The notes: generated from the sequence alone by a model not told the origin. A stretch of DNA of 64,000 bases from Phreatobacter sp. (GCF_016793595.1 NZ_JAEULY010000004.1:62001-126000); one strand, 5' to 3'; shown: positions 47,482-56,943, numbered from the stretch's first letter. A program made the numbers and translations.

Positions 47482-48147
47482 ATGAACTACATGCGCCGCG
47501 TCTTCCTCGCGGGCGTCCTGCTGCTGCTGCCGCTCGCCGTGACCGCCGGCGTGATCGGCTGGGGCGTGACCTTCATCTACGGCTTCGTCGGACCAGGAAC
47601 CTTTGTCGGCCGCTTCCTGACCTCCATCGGGCTCGGCTTTTCGTCCTCGTCGCTCGTGGCCTATCTGATCGGCATCCTCGTCGTGCTGGCCGCTGTCTAT
47701 GCGCTTGGCCTCATCGCCATCCTCGTGCAGGAGCGCCTTCAGGATGCGCTCGACCGGATCATGCGGCGCATCCCCCTGGTCGGCACGCTCTACGACCTGA
47801 TCCGCCGTTTCGTCTCCATGGTCGACCAGCGCGACGTGGACGGACTGAAGTCGATGAGCCCGGTCTGGTGCTTCTTCGGCGGGTCGGACGGCGCCGCCGT
47901 GCTCGCCCTGCTGCCGAGCCGCGAGCCTGTCATCGTCGAGGGCCGGAACTATCTCGGCATCCTCGTGCCGACCGCGCCGGTGCCGATCGGCGGCGGCCTG
48001 ATCCACGTGCCGGAGGACTGGGTGAGGCCAGCCGAGATCGGCATGGACCAGCTCATGAGCATCTATGTCTCGATGGGTGTCACGACGCCGAAGGGCCTCG
48101 CCATCGCGCCTCAGACAAAGGCGCTGCCACCCACCAAATCCGCATAA
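47482..48147 (+). CDS. DUF502 membrane protein
   Basis: A 221-residue protein with two N-terminal membrane helices (about 7-32 and 52-80) and a soluble C-terminal domain with PLVGTLYDLIRRFVSMVDQR, LALLPSREPVIVEGRNYLGI and PTAPVPIGGGLIHVPEDWV. DUF502 proteins are widespread in proteobacteria; their role is unknown. It stands between two solute-binding protein genes with gaps of 156 and 84 bases, so a common operon is not certain. Confidence 0.88.
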   Translation: MNYMRRVFLAGVLLLLPLAVTAGVIGWGVTFIYGFVGPGTFVGRFLTSIGLGFSSSSLVAYLIGILVVLAAVYALGLIAILVQERLQDALDRIMRRIPLVGTLYDLIRRFVSMVDQRDVDGLKSMSPVWCFFGGSDGAAVLALLPSREPVIVEGRNYLGILVPTAPVPIGGGLIHVPEDWVRPAEIGMDQLMSIYVSMGVTTPKGLAIAPQTKALPPTKSA

Positions 48148-48231
48148 CTCCCCACACCTTTTCCAGAACCCGCTCTCCTCTACCTTTGGCCGCTACGCGC
48201 CGCAGAGCGCGAATGACCACGGGAGAGCGCC

Positions 48232-49224
48232 ATGACCATCGACCGACGCCTGTTCCTCGCCGGCGCCGCTGGCTTCGCCACGGCCGGCCTGGCAAGCCGC
48301 GCAATCGCGCAGGCGGCCTGGCCGAACCGCCCCGTCCGCGTGATCGTGCCGTTCCCGGCCGGTGGCACCACTGACGTCGTCGCCCGCATCCTTGCCGAGC
48401 GCCTGCAGGCGGGTCTCGGCCAGCCCTTCGTGGTCGAGAATCGCGGCGGCTCCGGCGGCGCCATCGGCGCCGACATCGTCGCCCGGGCCGAGCCGGACGG
48501 CCATGTCGTGATGATGCACAATCTGACCTTCCCCTTCACGACCATGGTGATGGAAGTGGCCGGGCGGCGCATGCACCGGTTCGAGGATTTCGCACCGGTC
48601 TCGCTCGCGGTGAACGTGCCGATGATGCTGATGGCGCATCCGAGCGTCAGGGCCAGCAACCTGAAGGAATATGTCGAGCTGCTGAAGTCCGACCGCTCGC
48701 TCAACTACAATTACGGCTCGACCGGTCCCGGCTCGACCATGCACCTGCTCGGCGAGATGGTGAAGAAGACCGGCGGCATCGAGATGCAGCACATCCCGTT
48801 CCGTGGCGCGGCGCCGCTGGTGCAGGACCTGCTTGCCGGGCGGGTGCAGTTCGGCGGCGACCAGCTGTCGTCGTCCCTGTCGCATCTGCGCGGCGGCACG
48901 CTGAAGGCGCTGGCCACCGTCGGAGACAAGCGACCGGCCGCGCTTCCCGATGTGCCGACCGTGCGGGAACTGGGTTTCGCCGGCATGGAGGTCAATGGGT
49001 GGAACGGCATATTCGCACCCGCCAAAACGCCGCCGGAGATCATCGCGCGGCTGCAGGGCGCGATCGCGGCGGCCATGGCGACGGAGGCCGTCCGCACGCG
49101 CCTGACCGGCATGGGGGCCGAGGCGACCGGTTCGGCACCCGCGGAACTGCAGGCCGCCGTCGATACGCAGATCCGCAATTTCCGGCCCATCATCGAGGAA
49201 TTGCGCATCAACCCGGAGGGGTGA
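48232..49224 (+). CDS. Bug-family periplasmic solute-binding protein
   Basis: A second Bug protein, 330 residues, with signal MTIDRRLFLAGAAGFATAGL and an AIAQ cleavage site. Fold markers: VRVIVPFPAGGTTDVVARIL, VVENRGGSGGAIGADIV, QHIPFRGAAPLVQDLLAGRV. It is clearly a paralogue of the Bug gene about 1.9 kb upstream, but their middles differ, so they likely bind different ligands. GGAG lies before the ATG. Confidence 0.9.
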   Translation: MTIDRRLFLAGAAGFATAGLASRAIAQAAWPNRPVRVIVPFPAGGTTDVVARILAERLQAGLGQPFVVENRGGSGGAIGADIVARAEPDGHVVMMHNLTFPFTTMVMEVAGRRMHRFEDFAPVSLAVNVPMMLMAHPSVRASNLKEYVELLKSDRSLNYNYGSTGPGSTMHLLGEMVKKTGGIEMQHIPFRGAAPLVQDLLAGRVQFGGDQLSSSLSHLRGGTLKALATVGDKRPAALPDVPTVRELGFAGMEVNGWNGIFAPAKTPPEIIARLQGAIAAAMATEAVRTRLTGMGAEATGSAPAELQAAVDTQIRNFRPIIEELRINPEG

Positions 49225-49384
49225 GCAGCTTCGGCCACAGGTCGCAAGAGAGCCCCCGGTAGCCGCGCCGCGACGGGGTGACGCGGGCAATCGGCCCCGC
49301 TATAAGCGCGTGGTCGCGCGAGACGACGACTCGGGCGCGCCTGCCACGTCCCTGCCTGTAACGTCCCTGCGGAGCCGAAAATCG

Positions 49385-49993
49385 ATGCCGGTCACCTATC
49401 TCGATATCGGCCTCGCCGTGATCATGCTGATATCGGCGCTTCTGGCGATGGTTCGCGGCTTCGTCCGCGAGGTTCTGTCCATCGCTTCGTGGGGCCTTGC
49501 GGCGCTGACCACCTGGTACGCCTATCCGCGCCTCCTGCCGCTCGCACAGACGCAGGTTTCCAACGAGCTGCTGGCCAAGGCGATCGTCATCGCCGGCGTG
49601 TTCCTGACCGTGCTGATCGTCGTTTCGCTGATCACCATCCGCATCTCGGACGCCATCCTCGACTCCAAGATCGGCGTGCTGGACCGGACGCTCGGCTTCC
49701 TGTTCGGGCTCGCGCGCGGCCTCGTGATCGTGGTCGTGGCCTTCGCCTTCTTCACCTGGCTGGTGCCGGGTCCGAATCGGCCCGACTGGGTCACCAAGGC
49801 CAAGTCCTATGCCGTGCTCGACCAGACCAAGGACTGGCTGATCGCGCAATTGCCGCAGGACATCGAGGGATCTGATATCCTGCGCCGCCTCAACCGCAGC
49901 CAGACGCCGCCAGCGGCGCCCGGCGCGACGCCCCCGGCAACGACGCCGCCGGCCGCGGGCACCCCGCCCGCGACGCCGCCGCGCCAGCCCTGA
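49385..49993 (+). CDS. cvpA: CvpA family protein
   Basis: Inner-membrane protein of about four helices named for colicin V production; the gene usually lies next to purF, as here. The 202-residue product starts MPVTYLDIGLAVIMLISALL and has GFVREVLSIASWGLAA. Its C-terminal 35 residues are low-complexity Pro/Ala/Thr. An in-frame start 75 bases upstream would add a charged extension and is less likely. Confidence 0.92.
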   Translation: MPVTYLDIGLAVIMLISALLAMVRGFVREVLSIASWGLAALTTWYAYPRLLPLAQTQVSNELLAKAIVIAGVFLTVLIVVSLITIRISDAILDSKIGVLDRTLGFLFGLARGLVIVVVAFAFFTWLVPGPNRPDWVTKAKSYAVLDQTKDWLIAQLPQDIEGSDILRRLNRSQTPPAAPGATPPATTPPAAGTPPATPPRQP

Positions 49994-50114
49994 GGCCAGG
50001 TCCATACGGCCATCGTGCATGGTCGCCGTGCATGGGGAGGCCCTTCTGTTCCGGCGTATCGGCCCGCATATGACGCGACGGGCAGACGACCGAGGCTTTT
50101 GAGACGAGGACCCG

Positions 50115-51620
50115 ATGACGCCGTCGCTGGAAATCCGCCATCACGAGGCGGACCTGGACGAGACCGACCGGACGGATGGCCCGGATCTGGAGTCCGACCG
50201 CCTGCATGAGGAATGCGGCGTGTTCGGTGTCTTCAACCATCCCGACGCCGCGGCGCTGACCGCTCTCGGCCTGCATGCGCTCCAGCATCGCGGCCAGGAG
50301 GCGGCGGGCATCGTCTCGTTCGACGGCCAGCGCTTCCATTCCGAGCGCCGTCTCGGCCTCGTCGGCGACAATTTCTCCAAGCGCGAGGTCATCGAGCGCC
50401 TGCCCGGCCAGTCGGCCATCGGCCATACCCGCTATTCGACCACGGGCGGCACGATCCTGCGCAACGTGCAGCCGCTGTTCGCCGAGCTCGAGACCGGCGG
50501 CTTCGCCGTCTGCCACAACGGCAACCTGACCAACGGCCTGACGCTTCGCCGCCGGCTGATCGCTGACGGCGCGATCTATCAGGCGACCTCGGATACCGAG
50601 GTGATCCTGCATCTCGTCGCCCGCTCCAGGCGCAACCGCTTCACCGACCGCTTCATCGACGCGCTCGGCCAGATCGAGGGCGGTTATGCCTTCGTCGGCA
50701 TGACCAACAAGAAGCTGATCGGCGCCCGCGACCCTCTGGGAATCCGGCCGCTGGTCATCGGCGAGCTTGACGGCAAGTTCATCCTCACCTCGGAATCGGT
50801 GGCGCTCGACATTATCGGCGCCCGTTTCGTGCGCGAGGTCGAGAACGGCGAGGTCGTGGTGATCGACGACAAGGGGCTGGAATCGATCAAGCCCTTCCCG
50901 GCCCGCCGCAAGCGTCCCTGTATCTTCGAATATGTCTATTTCGCCCGCCCGGACTCGATCGTCGACGGCAAGAACGTCTATGGCCTGAGGAAGCAGATCG
51001 GCGCGATCCTCGCGCAAGAATCCGGCGTCCCGGCCGATGTGATCGTTCCCGTGCCGGATTCCGGCGTTCCGGCGGCCATCGGCTACGCCCAGGCGGCTGG
51101 CATCCCCTACGAACTCGGCATCATCCGCAACCACTATGTCGGCCGCACGTTCATCCAGCCGACCCAGTCGGTGCGCGACCAGGGCGTCAGGATGAAGCAC
51201 TCGGCCAACCGCGCCGTGGTCGAAGGCAAGCGCATCGTGCTGGTCGATGATTCGATCGTGCGCGGCACGACCTCGCGGAAGATCGTGCAGATGATGCGCG
51301 ACGCGGGCGCGCGCGAGGTGCATTTCCGCATCGCCTCGCCGCCGATCAAGTTCCCGGACTATTACGGCATCGACATGCCGGATCAGGAGAAGTTGCTGGC
51401 CGCCCACATGTCGATCCCGCAGATGAAGGACTATCTCGGCGTCGACTCGCTGGCCTTCATCTCCATCGACGGGCTCTACCGCGCCCTCGGCGAGCCCGGC
51501 CGCAATGCCGCGCAGCCGCAATTCACCGACCACTACTTCACCGGCGACTATCCGACGACCATCACGGATCTCGTCGGCGAGGCCGCCAAGCAGCTGTCCC
51601 TGCTCGCCGAAGCGAGCTGA
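50115..51620 (+). CDS. purF: Amidophosphoribosyltransferase
   Basis: First committed step of purine synthesis: glutamine and PRPP to phosphoribosylamine. The 501-residue protein has a propeptide ending at Glu33; cleavage would expose the nucleophile Cys34 in EECGVFGVFNH. QHRGQEAAGI, FVGMTNKKLIGARDPLGIRP and the PRPP-binding IVLVDDSIVRGTTSRKIVQM follow. The propeptide is rich in Asp/Glu, as in B. subtilis-type PurF. Confidence 0.97.
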   Translation: MTPSLEIRHHEADLDETDRTDGPDLESDRLHEECGVFGVFNHPDAAALTALGLHALQHRGQEAAGIVSFDGQRFHSERRLGLVGDNFSKREVIERLPGQSAIGHTRYSTTGGTILRNVQPLFAELETGGFAVCHNGNLTNGLTLRRRLIADGAIYQATSDTEVILHLVARSRRNRFTDRFIDALGQIEGGYAFVGMTNKKLIGARDPLGIRPLVIGELDGKFILTSESVALDIIGARFVREVENGEVVVIDDKGLESIKPFPARRKRPCIFEYVYFARPDSIVDGKNVYGLRKQIGAILAQESGVPADVIVPVPDSGVPAAIGYAQAAGIPYELGIIRNHYVGRTFIQPTQSVRDQGVRMKHSANRAVVEGKRIVLVDDSIVRGTTSRKIVQMMRDAGAREVHFRIASPPIKFPDYYGIDMPDQEKLLAAHMSIPQMKDYLGVDSLAFISIDGLYRALGEPGRNAAQPQFTDHYFTGDYPTTITDLVGEAAKQLSLLAEAS

Positions 51621-51650
51621 GACGGCGATTCGGGACAGTCAGCCAAGCCC

Positions 51651-52397
51651 ATGACCGACAAGCCTCTTTCCGGGCGCATTGCCTGCGTCACCGGCGCCTC
51701 GCGCGGCATCGGCAAGGCGACGGCCCTCGCCCTGTCGGCGGCGGGCGCGCATGTCATTGCCGTGGCCCGCACCCAGGGCGGCCTCGAAGCCCTCGACGAC
51801 GCCATCAAGTCCGCCGGCGGCGAGGCCGCAACGCTGGTTCCGCTGGACATCCGCGACGGCGACGGCCTCGACCGCCTCGGCCTCGCGATCCACGAGCGCT
51901 GGGGCCGGCTCGACGTGCTGGTGGCGAACGGCGCGATCCTCGGGCCGATCTCGCCGCTCGGCCATGTCGTGCCGAAGGAATGGGATCAGGTCGTCGCGGT
52001 GAACCTCACGGCGCAATGGCGGCTGATTCGCTCGCTCGACCCGCTGCTCCAGCAATCCGATACCGGCCGCGCCGTGTTCGTGACATCGGGCGCGGCCACG
52101 TCGTGCAAGCCGTTCTGGGGTCCCTATTCCGCGACCAAGGCGGCGCTGGACGCGCTGGCGCGAACCTATGCCGCGGAGACCGAGCAGACGCCGATCCGCG
52201 TCAATCTGTTCAATCCCGGTCCGATCCGCACCACGATGCGCGCGCAGGCCATGCCCGGCGAAGACCCGCAGACGCTGGAGGCGCCGGAAGCGCCCGCCGC
52301 CGCGATCCTGTCGATGTGCCTGCCGTCCATGACCGAGACCGGCCGGCTCTACGACTATCCGGCCCGCGCGTGGAAGGACTTCCAGCGCCCGGTCTGA
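51651..52397 (+). CDS. Short-chain dehydrogenase/reductase
   Basis: A 248-residue classical SDR with the cofactor site VTGASRGIGKATALAL, the catalytic Tyr and Lys in PYSATKAALDAL, and VRVNLFNPGPIRTTMR (I-R-V-N-L in this protein). Substrate unknown. An SDR of this type directly after purF is frequent in Hyphomicrobiales, suggesting shared transcription (30-base gap). Confidence 0.93.
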   Translation: MTDKPLSGRIACVTGASRGIGKATALALSAAGAHVIAVARTQGGLEALDDAIKSAGGEAATLVPLDIRDGDGLDRLGLAIHERWGRLDVLVANGAILGPISPLGHVVPKEWDQVVAVNLTAQWRLIRSLDPLLQQSDTGRAVFVTSGAATSCKPFWGPYSATKAALDALARTYAAETEQTPIRVNLFNPGPIRTTMRAQAMPGEDPQTLEAPEAPAAAILSMCLPSMTETGRLYDYPARAWKDFQRPV

Positions 52398-52410
52398 GCA
52401 AGGTCCTCGA

Positions 52411-52821
52411 TCAGGCCGCCCGGTCGACCCTGCCCGCTCCGGCATCGTAGCGCCGGCGCGCCGTTTCCACGGCGCCGATATGGGTCTCCGCCCAGAGACG
52501 CAGCGTGTCCACGGCCTGATGCAGCGTCATGCCCAGCGGCGTGATGGAGTACTCGACCGTGACCGGAACGGTCGGGATGGCGCGGCGCGACACAAGTCCA
52601 TCGCGCTCCAGGCTCTTCAATGTCTGCGACAGCATCTTCTGCGACACGCCGTCGATCTCCCGCCGGAGCTCGTTGAAGCGCTTCGTGCCGCGCGCCAGCA
52701 GGATCAGGATCAGCACCGCCCATTTGTCGCCGATCCGGTCGAGCACGCGCCGCGTGGGACAGTCCGCAGCGAAGACATTGGGCGGCAAGCTGGCGACGAC
52801 AGGCGGGGCGAGCTGAGCCAT
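52411..52821 (-). CDS. HxlR-family winged-helix regulator
   Basis: A 136-residue protein with CPTRRVLDRIGDKWAVLILI, RFNELRREIDGVSQKMLSQT, LKSLERDGLVSR and VEYSITPLG, the full HxlR pattern. A Cys near residue 21 at the helix start is the usual redox-sensing residue in members such as YodB. It is divergent from an NAD(P)-binding protein gene, a common arrangement where HxlR regulates its neighbour. Confidence 0.93.
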   Translation of the reverse strand: MAQLAPPVVASLPPNVFAADCPTRRVLDRIGDKWAVLILILLARGTKRFNELRREIDGVSQKMLSQTLKSLERDGLVSRRAIPTVPVTVEYSITPLGMTLHQAVDTLRLWAETHIGAVETARRRYDAGAGRVDRAA

Positions 52822-52832
52822 GGGCGTATCCT

Positions 52833-52918
52833 TCACGTAACCTCGTGACCGAAAAGTGCCTTCTTTACAGGTCGGTCTAGACGGCGCACTTAGTCTCCAT
52901 TGGTTACTTACCACATGG
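52833..52918. promoter_or_regulatory. Divergent promoter region with inverted GGTTAC half-sites
   Basis: Between the HxlR gene and its divergent neighbour, GGTTACGT (minus strand, 52836-52843) and GGTTACTT (plus strand, 52902-52909) stand in opposite orientation. The first lies in TCACG-N6-CGTGA, the second in an imperfect palindrome CCATTGGT...ACCACATGG. They are candidate HxlR sites for the two starts. Confidence 0.4.
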
Positions 52919-52927
52919 AGCCTTTTC

Positions 52928-53539
52928 ATGAAAGTCGCACTGCTCGGCGCTTCCGGCATGGTCGGATCGCGCATCCTCGCTGAACTCTCCCGTCGTGGCC
53001 ATCAGGTTACCGCGCTGGCGCGCAATCCGGGCAAGATCGCCGCGCTGCCGGGGGTCACCGCCAAAGCCGTGGACGCCTCCGACCAGGCCGCGCTGGCGGC
53101 GGCGTTCGGTGGCCACGACGCCGCCATCAGCGCCGTGCATTTCACCGCCTCCGATCCAAAAGTGCTGATCGGCGCGGCCAAGGCGTCGGGCGTCGCGCGC
53201 TATCTCGTCGTCGGCGGCGCCGGCAGCCTCGAAGTCGCGCCGGGCAAGGCGCTGTTCGACACACCGGAATTCCCGGCGATCTACCTGAACGAGGCCAAGG
53301 CGGGCGGCGTATTCCTTGACCTGCTGAAGGCCGAGGCCTCGCTGGACTGGAGCTTCCTGTCGCCCTCGGCGCTGATCAGCCCCGGCGAGCGCACCGGTCG
53401 TTTCCGCCTCGGCGCTGACCAGCTTCTGATTGATGGCAGCGGCCGGAGCGCCATTTCGGCCGAGGATTATGCGATCGCCTTGGTCGATGAGCTGGAGGTC
53501 CCCAAGCACAGCCGCAAGCGCTTCACCGTGGGGTATTGA
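52928..53539 (+). CDS. NAD(P)-binding (NmrA/SDR-like) protein
   Basis: The 203-residue product has the Rossmann start MKVALLGASGMVGSRILAEL and ALARNPGKIAALPG, GHDAAISAVHF, ARYLVVGGAGSLEV, then SLDWSFLSPSALISPGERTG. This is the atypical SDR type related to NmrA and to flavin-reductase-like proteins induced by redox stress, often under HxlR control. Substrate unknown. Confidence 0.9.
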   Translation: MKVALLGASGMVGSRILAELSRRGHQVTALARNPGKIAALPGVTAKAVDASDQAALAAAFGGHDAAISAVHFTASDPKVLIGAAKASGVARYLVVGGAGSLEVAPGKALFDTPEFPAIYLNEAKAGGVFLDLLKAEASLDWSFLSPSALISPGERTGRFRLGADQLLIDGSGRSAISAEDYAIALVDELEVPKHSRKRFTVGY

Positions 53540-53569
53540 GCCGGGCGCGGCGGCTGGCTGCCTCGCGGG

Positions 53570-54457
53570 TCAGAGCTGTGCTTCGCCGCACAGGACCGGC
53601 ACGCAGCCACCGCCGACCGTCGCCCGAAACCCGTCTTCGGCGCGGCGGGCCGTGACCCGAAGAAGGCTCGGCCGTCCCATCTCGACGCCCTGCGTCACCT
53701 CGAAGCCAGCGGTCTCGCCGCCGTCGAGAGACAGCAGCAAAGCGCCGAGCGTGGCGCTGGCCGAACCGGTCGCCGGATCCTCCCAGGTCCCGGCGAGCGG
53801 GGCGAACATGCGTGCGCGGATGCGGGCGCCGTCCCGCGCGTAGAGAAACAGCGACAGCCGCCCCCCGAGCCCGGCATGCGCCGCTTCCAGCCGACGAAAA
53901 GCGGCGATATCCGGCAGGGCGCGACCAAGTGCCTCCGAGCGGACCTCCGCCAGAACGAACCGCACGCCGACCGACGCTTCGATCGGCCGATGCGCGCCGG
54001 TGACGATGTCCGCCGCCGACAGGCCCGCGCAGGCGGCGATGCCGTCGACCGGCAGGACGGCGCTGGTCGAGAGCGCCTGGGGCGCTGCGATGGTGGCGGT
54101 CGTCACGATGCCGGCGGCATCGCGCTCGACCCTGATCTCGACCAGCCCGGCCAGTTCCTCGAACAGCAGCACGCCACCGCGATCGCGGCCGTGGCGCGCC
54201 AGCACGCAGGCCGTCCCGACATTGGGATGGCCGGCGAAGGGCATCTCGGCCGTGCGGTGGAAAATGCGCACGCGCGCGGTATGGGCCGGGTTCTCCGGCG
54301 GCAGGACGAAGGTCGTCTCCGAGAGGTTCATCTCAGCCGCGAGCGCCTGCATCTCGGCATCCGACATGCCGCGCGCGTCCGTGAACACCGCCAGCGGATT
54401 GCCCCCGAACCGGCGGTCGGTGAACACGTCGACGGTCTCGAAAGCATAGCTCGGCAT
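53570..54457 (-). CDS. PhzF-family isomerase
   Basis: A 295-residue two-lobed DAP-epimerase-like protein with VDVFTDRRFGGNPLAVF, the catalytic Glu in EMNLSETTFVLPP, MPFAGHPNVGTA and DPATGSASATLGAL. PhzF proteins isomerise small acids; no phenazine genes lie here, so the role is open. It follows der by 103 bases. Confidence 0.92.
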   Translation of the reverse strand: MPSYAFETVDVFTDRRFGGNPLAVFTDARGMSDAEMQALAAEMNLSETTFVLPPENPAHTARVRIFHRTAEMPFAGHPNVGTACVLARHGRDRGGVLLFEELAGLVEIRVERDAAGIVTTATIAAPQALSTSAVLPVDGIAACAGLSAADIVTGAHRPIEASVGVRFVLAEVRSEALGRALPDIAAFRRLEAAHAGLGGRLSLFLYARDGARIRARMFAPLAGTWEDPATGSASATLGALLLSLDGGETAGFEVTQGVEMGRPSLLRVTARRAEDGFRATVGGGCVPVLCGEAQL

Positions 54458-54560
54458 GGCGGCCTCCCGGTCAGGACCGTGCCTTCATGCCATCGATGGC
54501 GAGCGTGCAGAAATGAAGATCGGCGATGATTGGGATCACGCCGACGGCGATCCGCACCCG

Positions 54561-55967
54561 CTACTGAATCTTCCGACCCGTCTCGGCGTAGGGGTTGTCC
54601 GTCTTCTTCAGGTGGAAGCGGATTGGCGTCCCGGCGAGGTCGAACGTGTCGCGCAGGCCGTTCACCAGATAGCGCAGGTAGCTGTCGGGCAATTTTTCGG
54701 GACGCGAGCAGAAGGCCACGAAGGTTGGCGGCCGCGTCTTGGCCTGCGTCATGTAGCGCAGCTTGACGCGCCGGCCGGAGACCGCCGGCGGGGGGTGGTG
54801 GTCGACCGTCTCCTGCAGCCAGCGCACCAGCGTGTTGGTGGTGATGCGCTTCTGCCACGGCACACGGGCGTCGAGGATCGCCTGCATCAGGCGGTCGAGG
54901 CCCTGCCCCGTTTCGGCTGAATTGGCGACGACCGGGCAACCCTTGATCTGCGGCAGCCAGTGGTCGGCCTCCTCGCGGAGCTTGGCGGCCTTGCCGCCCT
55001 TGTGCGGCACCAGGTCCCACTTGGTGAAAGCGAGCACGACGGCCCGGCCTTCCTTGGCGGCGAGATCGGCGATTCGCAGATCCTGGTCCTCGAAGGGCTT
55101 CTCGGCGTCCATGCAAACGACGACGACCTCGGCGAAGCGGATGGCGCGCAGCGCGTCGGCCACCGACAGCTTCTCCAGCTTGTCCTCGATCTTCGCGCGC
55201 TTCCTCAAGCCAGCCGTATCGACGAGCCGGAACCGGCGCCCGCCCCATTCCCAGTCGACGGAGATGGCGTCACGCGTGATGCCGGCCTCCGGGCCGGTCA
55301 GCATGCGGTCCTCGCCGATCAGCGCGTTGACCAATGTCGACTTGCCGGCATTCGGACGGCCGACAATGGCGACGGGGATCGGCTTCTCGAGATCCTCGGG
55401 CGGCGCTTCCTTGTCACCGGCACTGATGCCGTCGTCCTCGTCAGCCTGGGCGTCGTCGTCCTCGGCGGTCGGCTCGGGCATGAGCGCCGCCAGCGCGTCG
55501 TAGAGCTCGTTGAGACCCTCGCCATGCTCGGCCGAGAGCGGCACCGGATCGCCGAGCCCGAGGCCGAAGGCCTCGTAGGCCCCGGCCATGCCGACCTTTC
55601 CCTCGCTCTTGTTGGCGGCGAGGATGACCGGCTTGCCGGACTTGCGCACCATCTCGGCGAAGGAGCGATCGTCGGGGGTGAGGCCGACGCGCGCGTCGAT
55701 CATGAACAGGATCGCGTCGGCGAGGCGGATGGCCTCCTCCGTCTGCTGGCGCATGCGCGATTCGAGCGTGCCCTCGCGGCTGTCCTCGAGACCAGCGGTG
55801 TCGATGATGGTGAATTCGAGATCGGCGAGGCTCGCCTCCCCCTCGCGCCGGTCGCGCGTCACGCCGGGCCGGTCATCGACCAGCGCGATGCGCCTGCCGA
55901 CGAGACGGTTGAACAGCGTCGACTTGCCGACATTCGGACGGCCGACGATGGCGAGGGTGAAGCCCAT
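54561..55967 (-). CDS. der: Ribosome assembly GTPase Der (EngA)
   Basis: Tandem-GTPase needed for 50S assembly. The 468-residue protein has G domain 1 ([30 protein letters not shown]), an acidic linker with [14 protein letters not shown] domain 2 ([36 protein letters not shown]) and a KH-like C-domain ending with a charged tail. The G4 motif of domain 2 is TKWD instead of NKWD, which is usual in alphaproteobacteria. It lies 9 bases after a small lipoprotein gene. Confidence 0.97.
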   Translation of the reverse strand: MGFTLAIVGRPNVGKSTLFNRLVGRRIALVDDRPGVTRDRREGEASLADLEFTIIDTAGLEDSREGTLESRMRQQTEEAIRLADAILFMIDARVGLTPDDRSFAEMVRKSGKPVILAANKSEGKVGMAGAYEAFGLGLGDPVPLSAEHGEGLNELYDALAALMPEPTAEDDDAQADEDDGISAGDKEAPPEDLEKPIPVAIVGRPNAGKSTLVNALIGEDRMLTGPEAGITRDAISVDWEWGGRRFRLVDTAGLRKRAKIEDKLEKLSVADALRAIRFAEVVVVCMDAEKPFEDQDLRIADLAAKEGRAVVLAFTKWDLVPHKGGKAAKLREEADHWLPQIKGCPVVANSAETGQGLDRLMQAILDARVPWQKRITTNTLVRWLQETVDHHPPPAVSGRRVKLRYMTQAKTRPPTFVAFCSRPEKLPDSYLRYLVNGLRDTFDLAGTPIRFHLKKTDNPYAETGRKIQ

Positions 55968-55976
55968 GGGATCTGG

Positions 55977-56261
55977 TCAGCGGCCGCGGCGCGGCTGTTC
56001 GGCCGGCGGCTGCTCGGCCGGCGGCGCCTGCGACGGCGCATTGGCCGGCTGCGGGATGGAGCGGTCGATGCCGGGGACGCCCTCGGGGAACACCGCCTGG
56101 CGATCACCGGGCAGCGGCGGCTGCCGGCGCTCGAACATCGCGGGGATGTCCTGCAGGCTCTCGCAGCCGCCAAGGGCGACGGCGGCGAGCGAGACCGCCC
56201 CGGCGCGCAGGAAGAAGCGGCGATCGGCGCGGAGACGGGTCACGGGGCGGGAGCTATTCAT
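55977..56261 (-). CDS. Small lipoprotein in the bamB position
   Basis: A 94-residue protein with a basic start, a hydrophobic segment and lipobox VALGGC (Cys33), then FERRQPPLPGDRQAVFPEG and a Pro/Ala/Gln-rich tail (QAPPAEQPPAEQP). In E. coli and many alphaproteobacteria the order is yfgM-bamB-der. The P-L-P-G-x-R stretch after the lipobox resembles the segment before the first propeller blade of rhizobial BamB, but no propeller follows. It may be a separate small lipoprotein family or a cut-down BamB. Confidence 0.75.
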   Translation of the reverse strand: MNSSRPVTRLRADRRFFLRAGAVSLAAVALGGCESLQDIPAMFERRQPPLPGDRQAVFPEGVPGIDRSIPQPANAPSQAPPAEQPPAEQPRRGR

Positions 56262-56298
56262 GGTGCGTCCATCGGGCTCGCGGAAAGGGCGCGCCGGC

Positions 56299-56943
56299 TC
56301 AGGAGCCGGCGGTGAAGACGGTCGACATCAGTTCGGCGCGGCCGCGCACGCCCTGCGGCGTCTCCGTGTCATCGGAGATGGCCTTCAGCCAGCGCTCCGC
56401 ACCGGGCTTGTCGCCCGCCTTGAGGGCAGCCAGCGCCAGAAGCTCGCGCGCCGAATGGCGGAAGGCATTGCCGGCAACCGCAAGCGTCTCGACGCGGCGC
56501 GCGACCTCGGCGGCGGGCGCGGTATCGACCAGGAGGTAGGCGGCGCGGACGCGGGCGACGTCCTGCAGCAGCGGGCCGATCGCGGCATCGGCGGCGAGCG
56601 CGTCGTAGGCGCGCACCGCGCCGTCCTTGTCGCGGGCCGCAAGTTCCGTCGCCTGGCGGAAGCGGGACAGGATGCGGTAGCCGGACGGGGCGTCGGCCGC
56701 GAGCGCCTGAAACTGCTTCTCGGCCTCCGTTCCATCGGTCCGCGACAGGCGCAGCGCTGCCTCGAAGCGCGCGCCGGCCGCCGCCGATGCCTGCGCCTGC
56801 TGATATTCGTAGAAGCGCCAGCCGCCGATGACCGCCACCACCAGCACGGCGATGGTCAGCATGTGCGGCCAGAATTTCTTCACCAGCGCCTCGAAGCGGG
56901 CCTTGCGCAGGTCCTCTTCGACTTCGTCGAAAATGTCGGCCAT
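56299..56943 (-). CDS. YfgM-like TPR membrane protein
   Basis: A 214-residue protein: cytoplasmic start MADIFDEVEEDLRKARFEAL, one membrane helix (about 27-46), and periplasmic TPR-like helices (DGAVRAYDALAADAAIGPLL, LLALAALKAGDKPGAERWLK). E. coli YfgM is a SecYEG-linked periplasmic chaperone helper. The chosen ATG has GGACGG upstream; one ten codons earlier is possible. Together with the small lipoprotein and der it keeps the yfgM-bamB-der order. Confidence 0.9.
   Translation of the reverse strand: MADIFDEVEEDLRKARFEALVKKFWPHMLTIAVLVVAVIGGWRFYEYQQAQASAAAGARFEAALRLSRTDGTEAEKQFQALAADAPSGYRILSRFRQATELAARDKDGAVRAYDALAADAAIGPLLQDVARVRAAYLLVDTAPAAEVARRVETLAVAGNAFRHSARELLALAALKAGDKPGAERWLKAISDDTETPQGVRGRAELMSTVFTAGS

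Noticed and set aside
49994..50114. Gap before purF considered for a purine riboswitch or PurR site
   Set aside because: No conserved aptamer core or palindromic operator was seen; the guaA and purM upstream regions were likewise negative.
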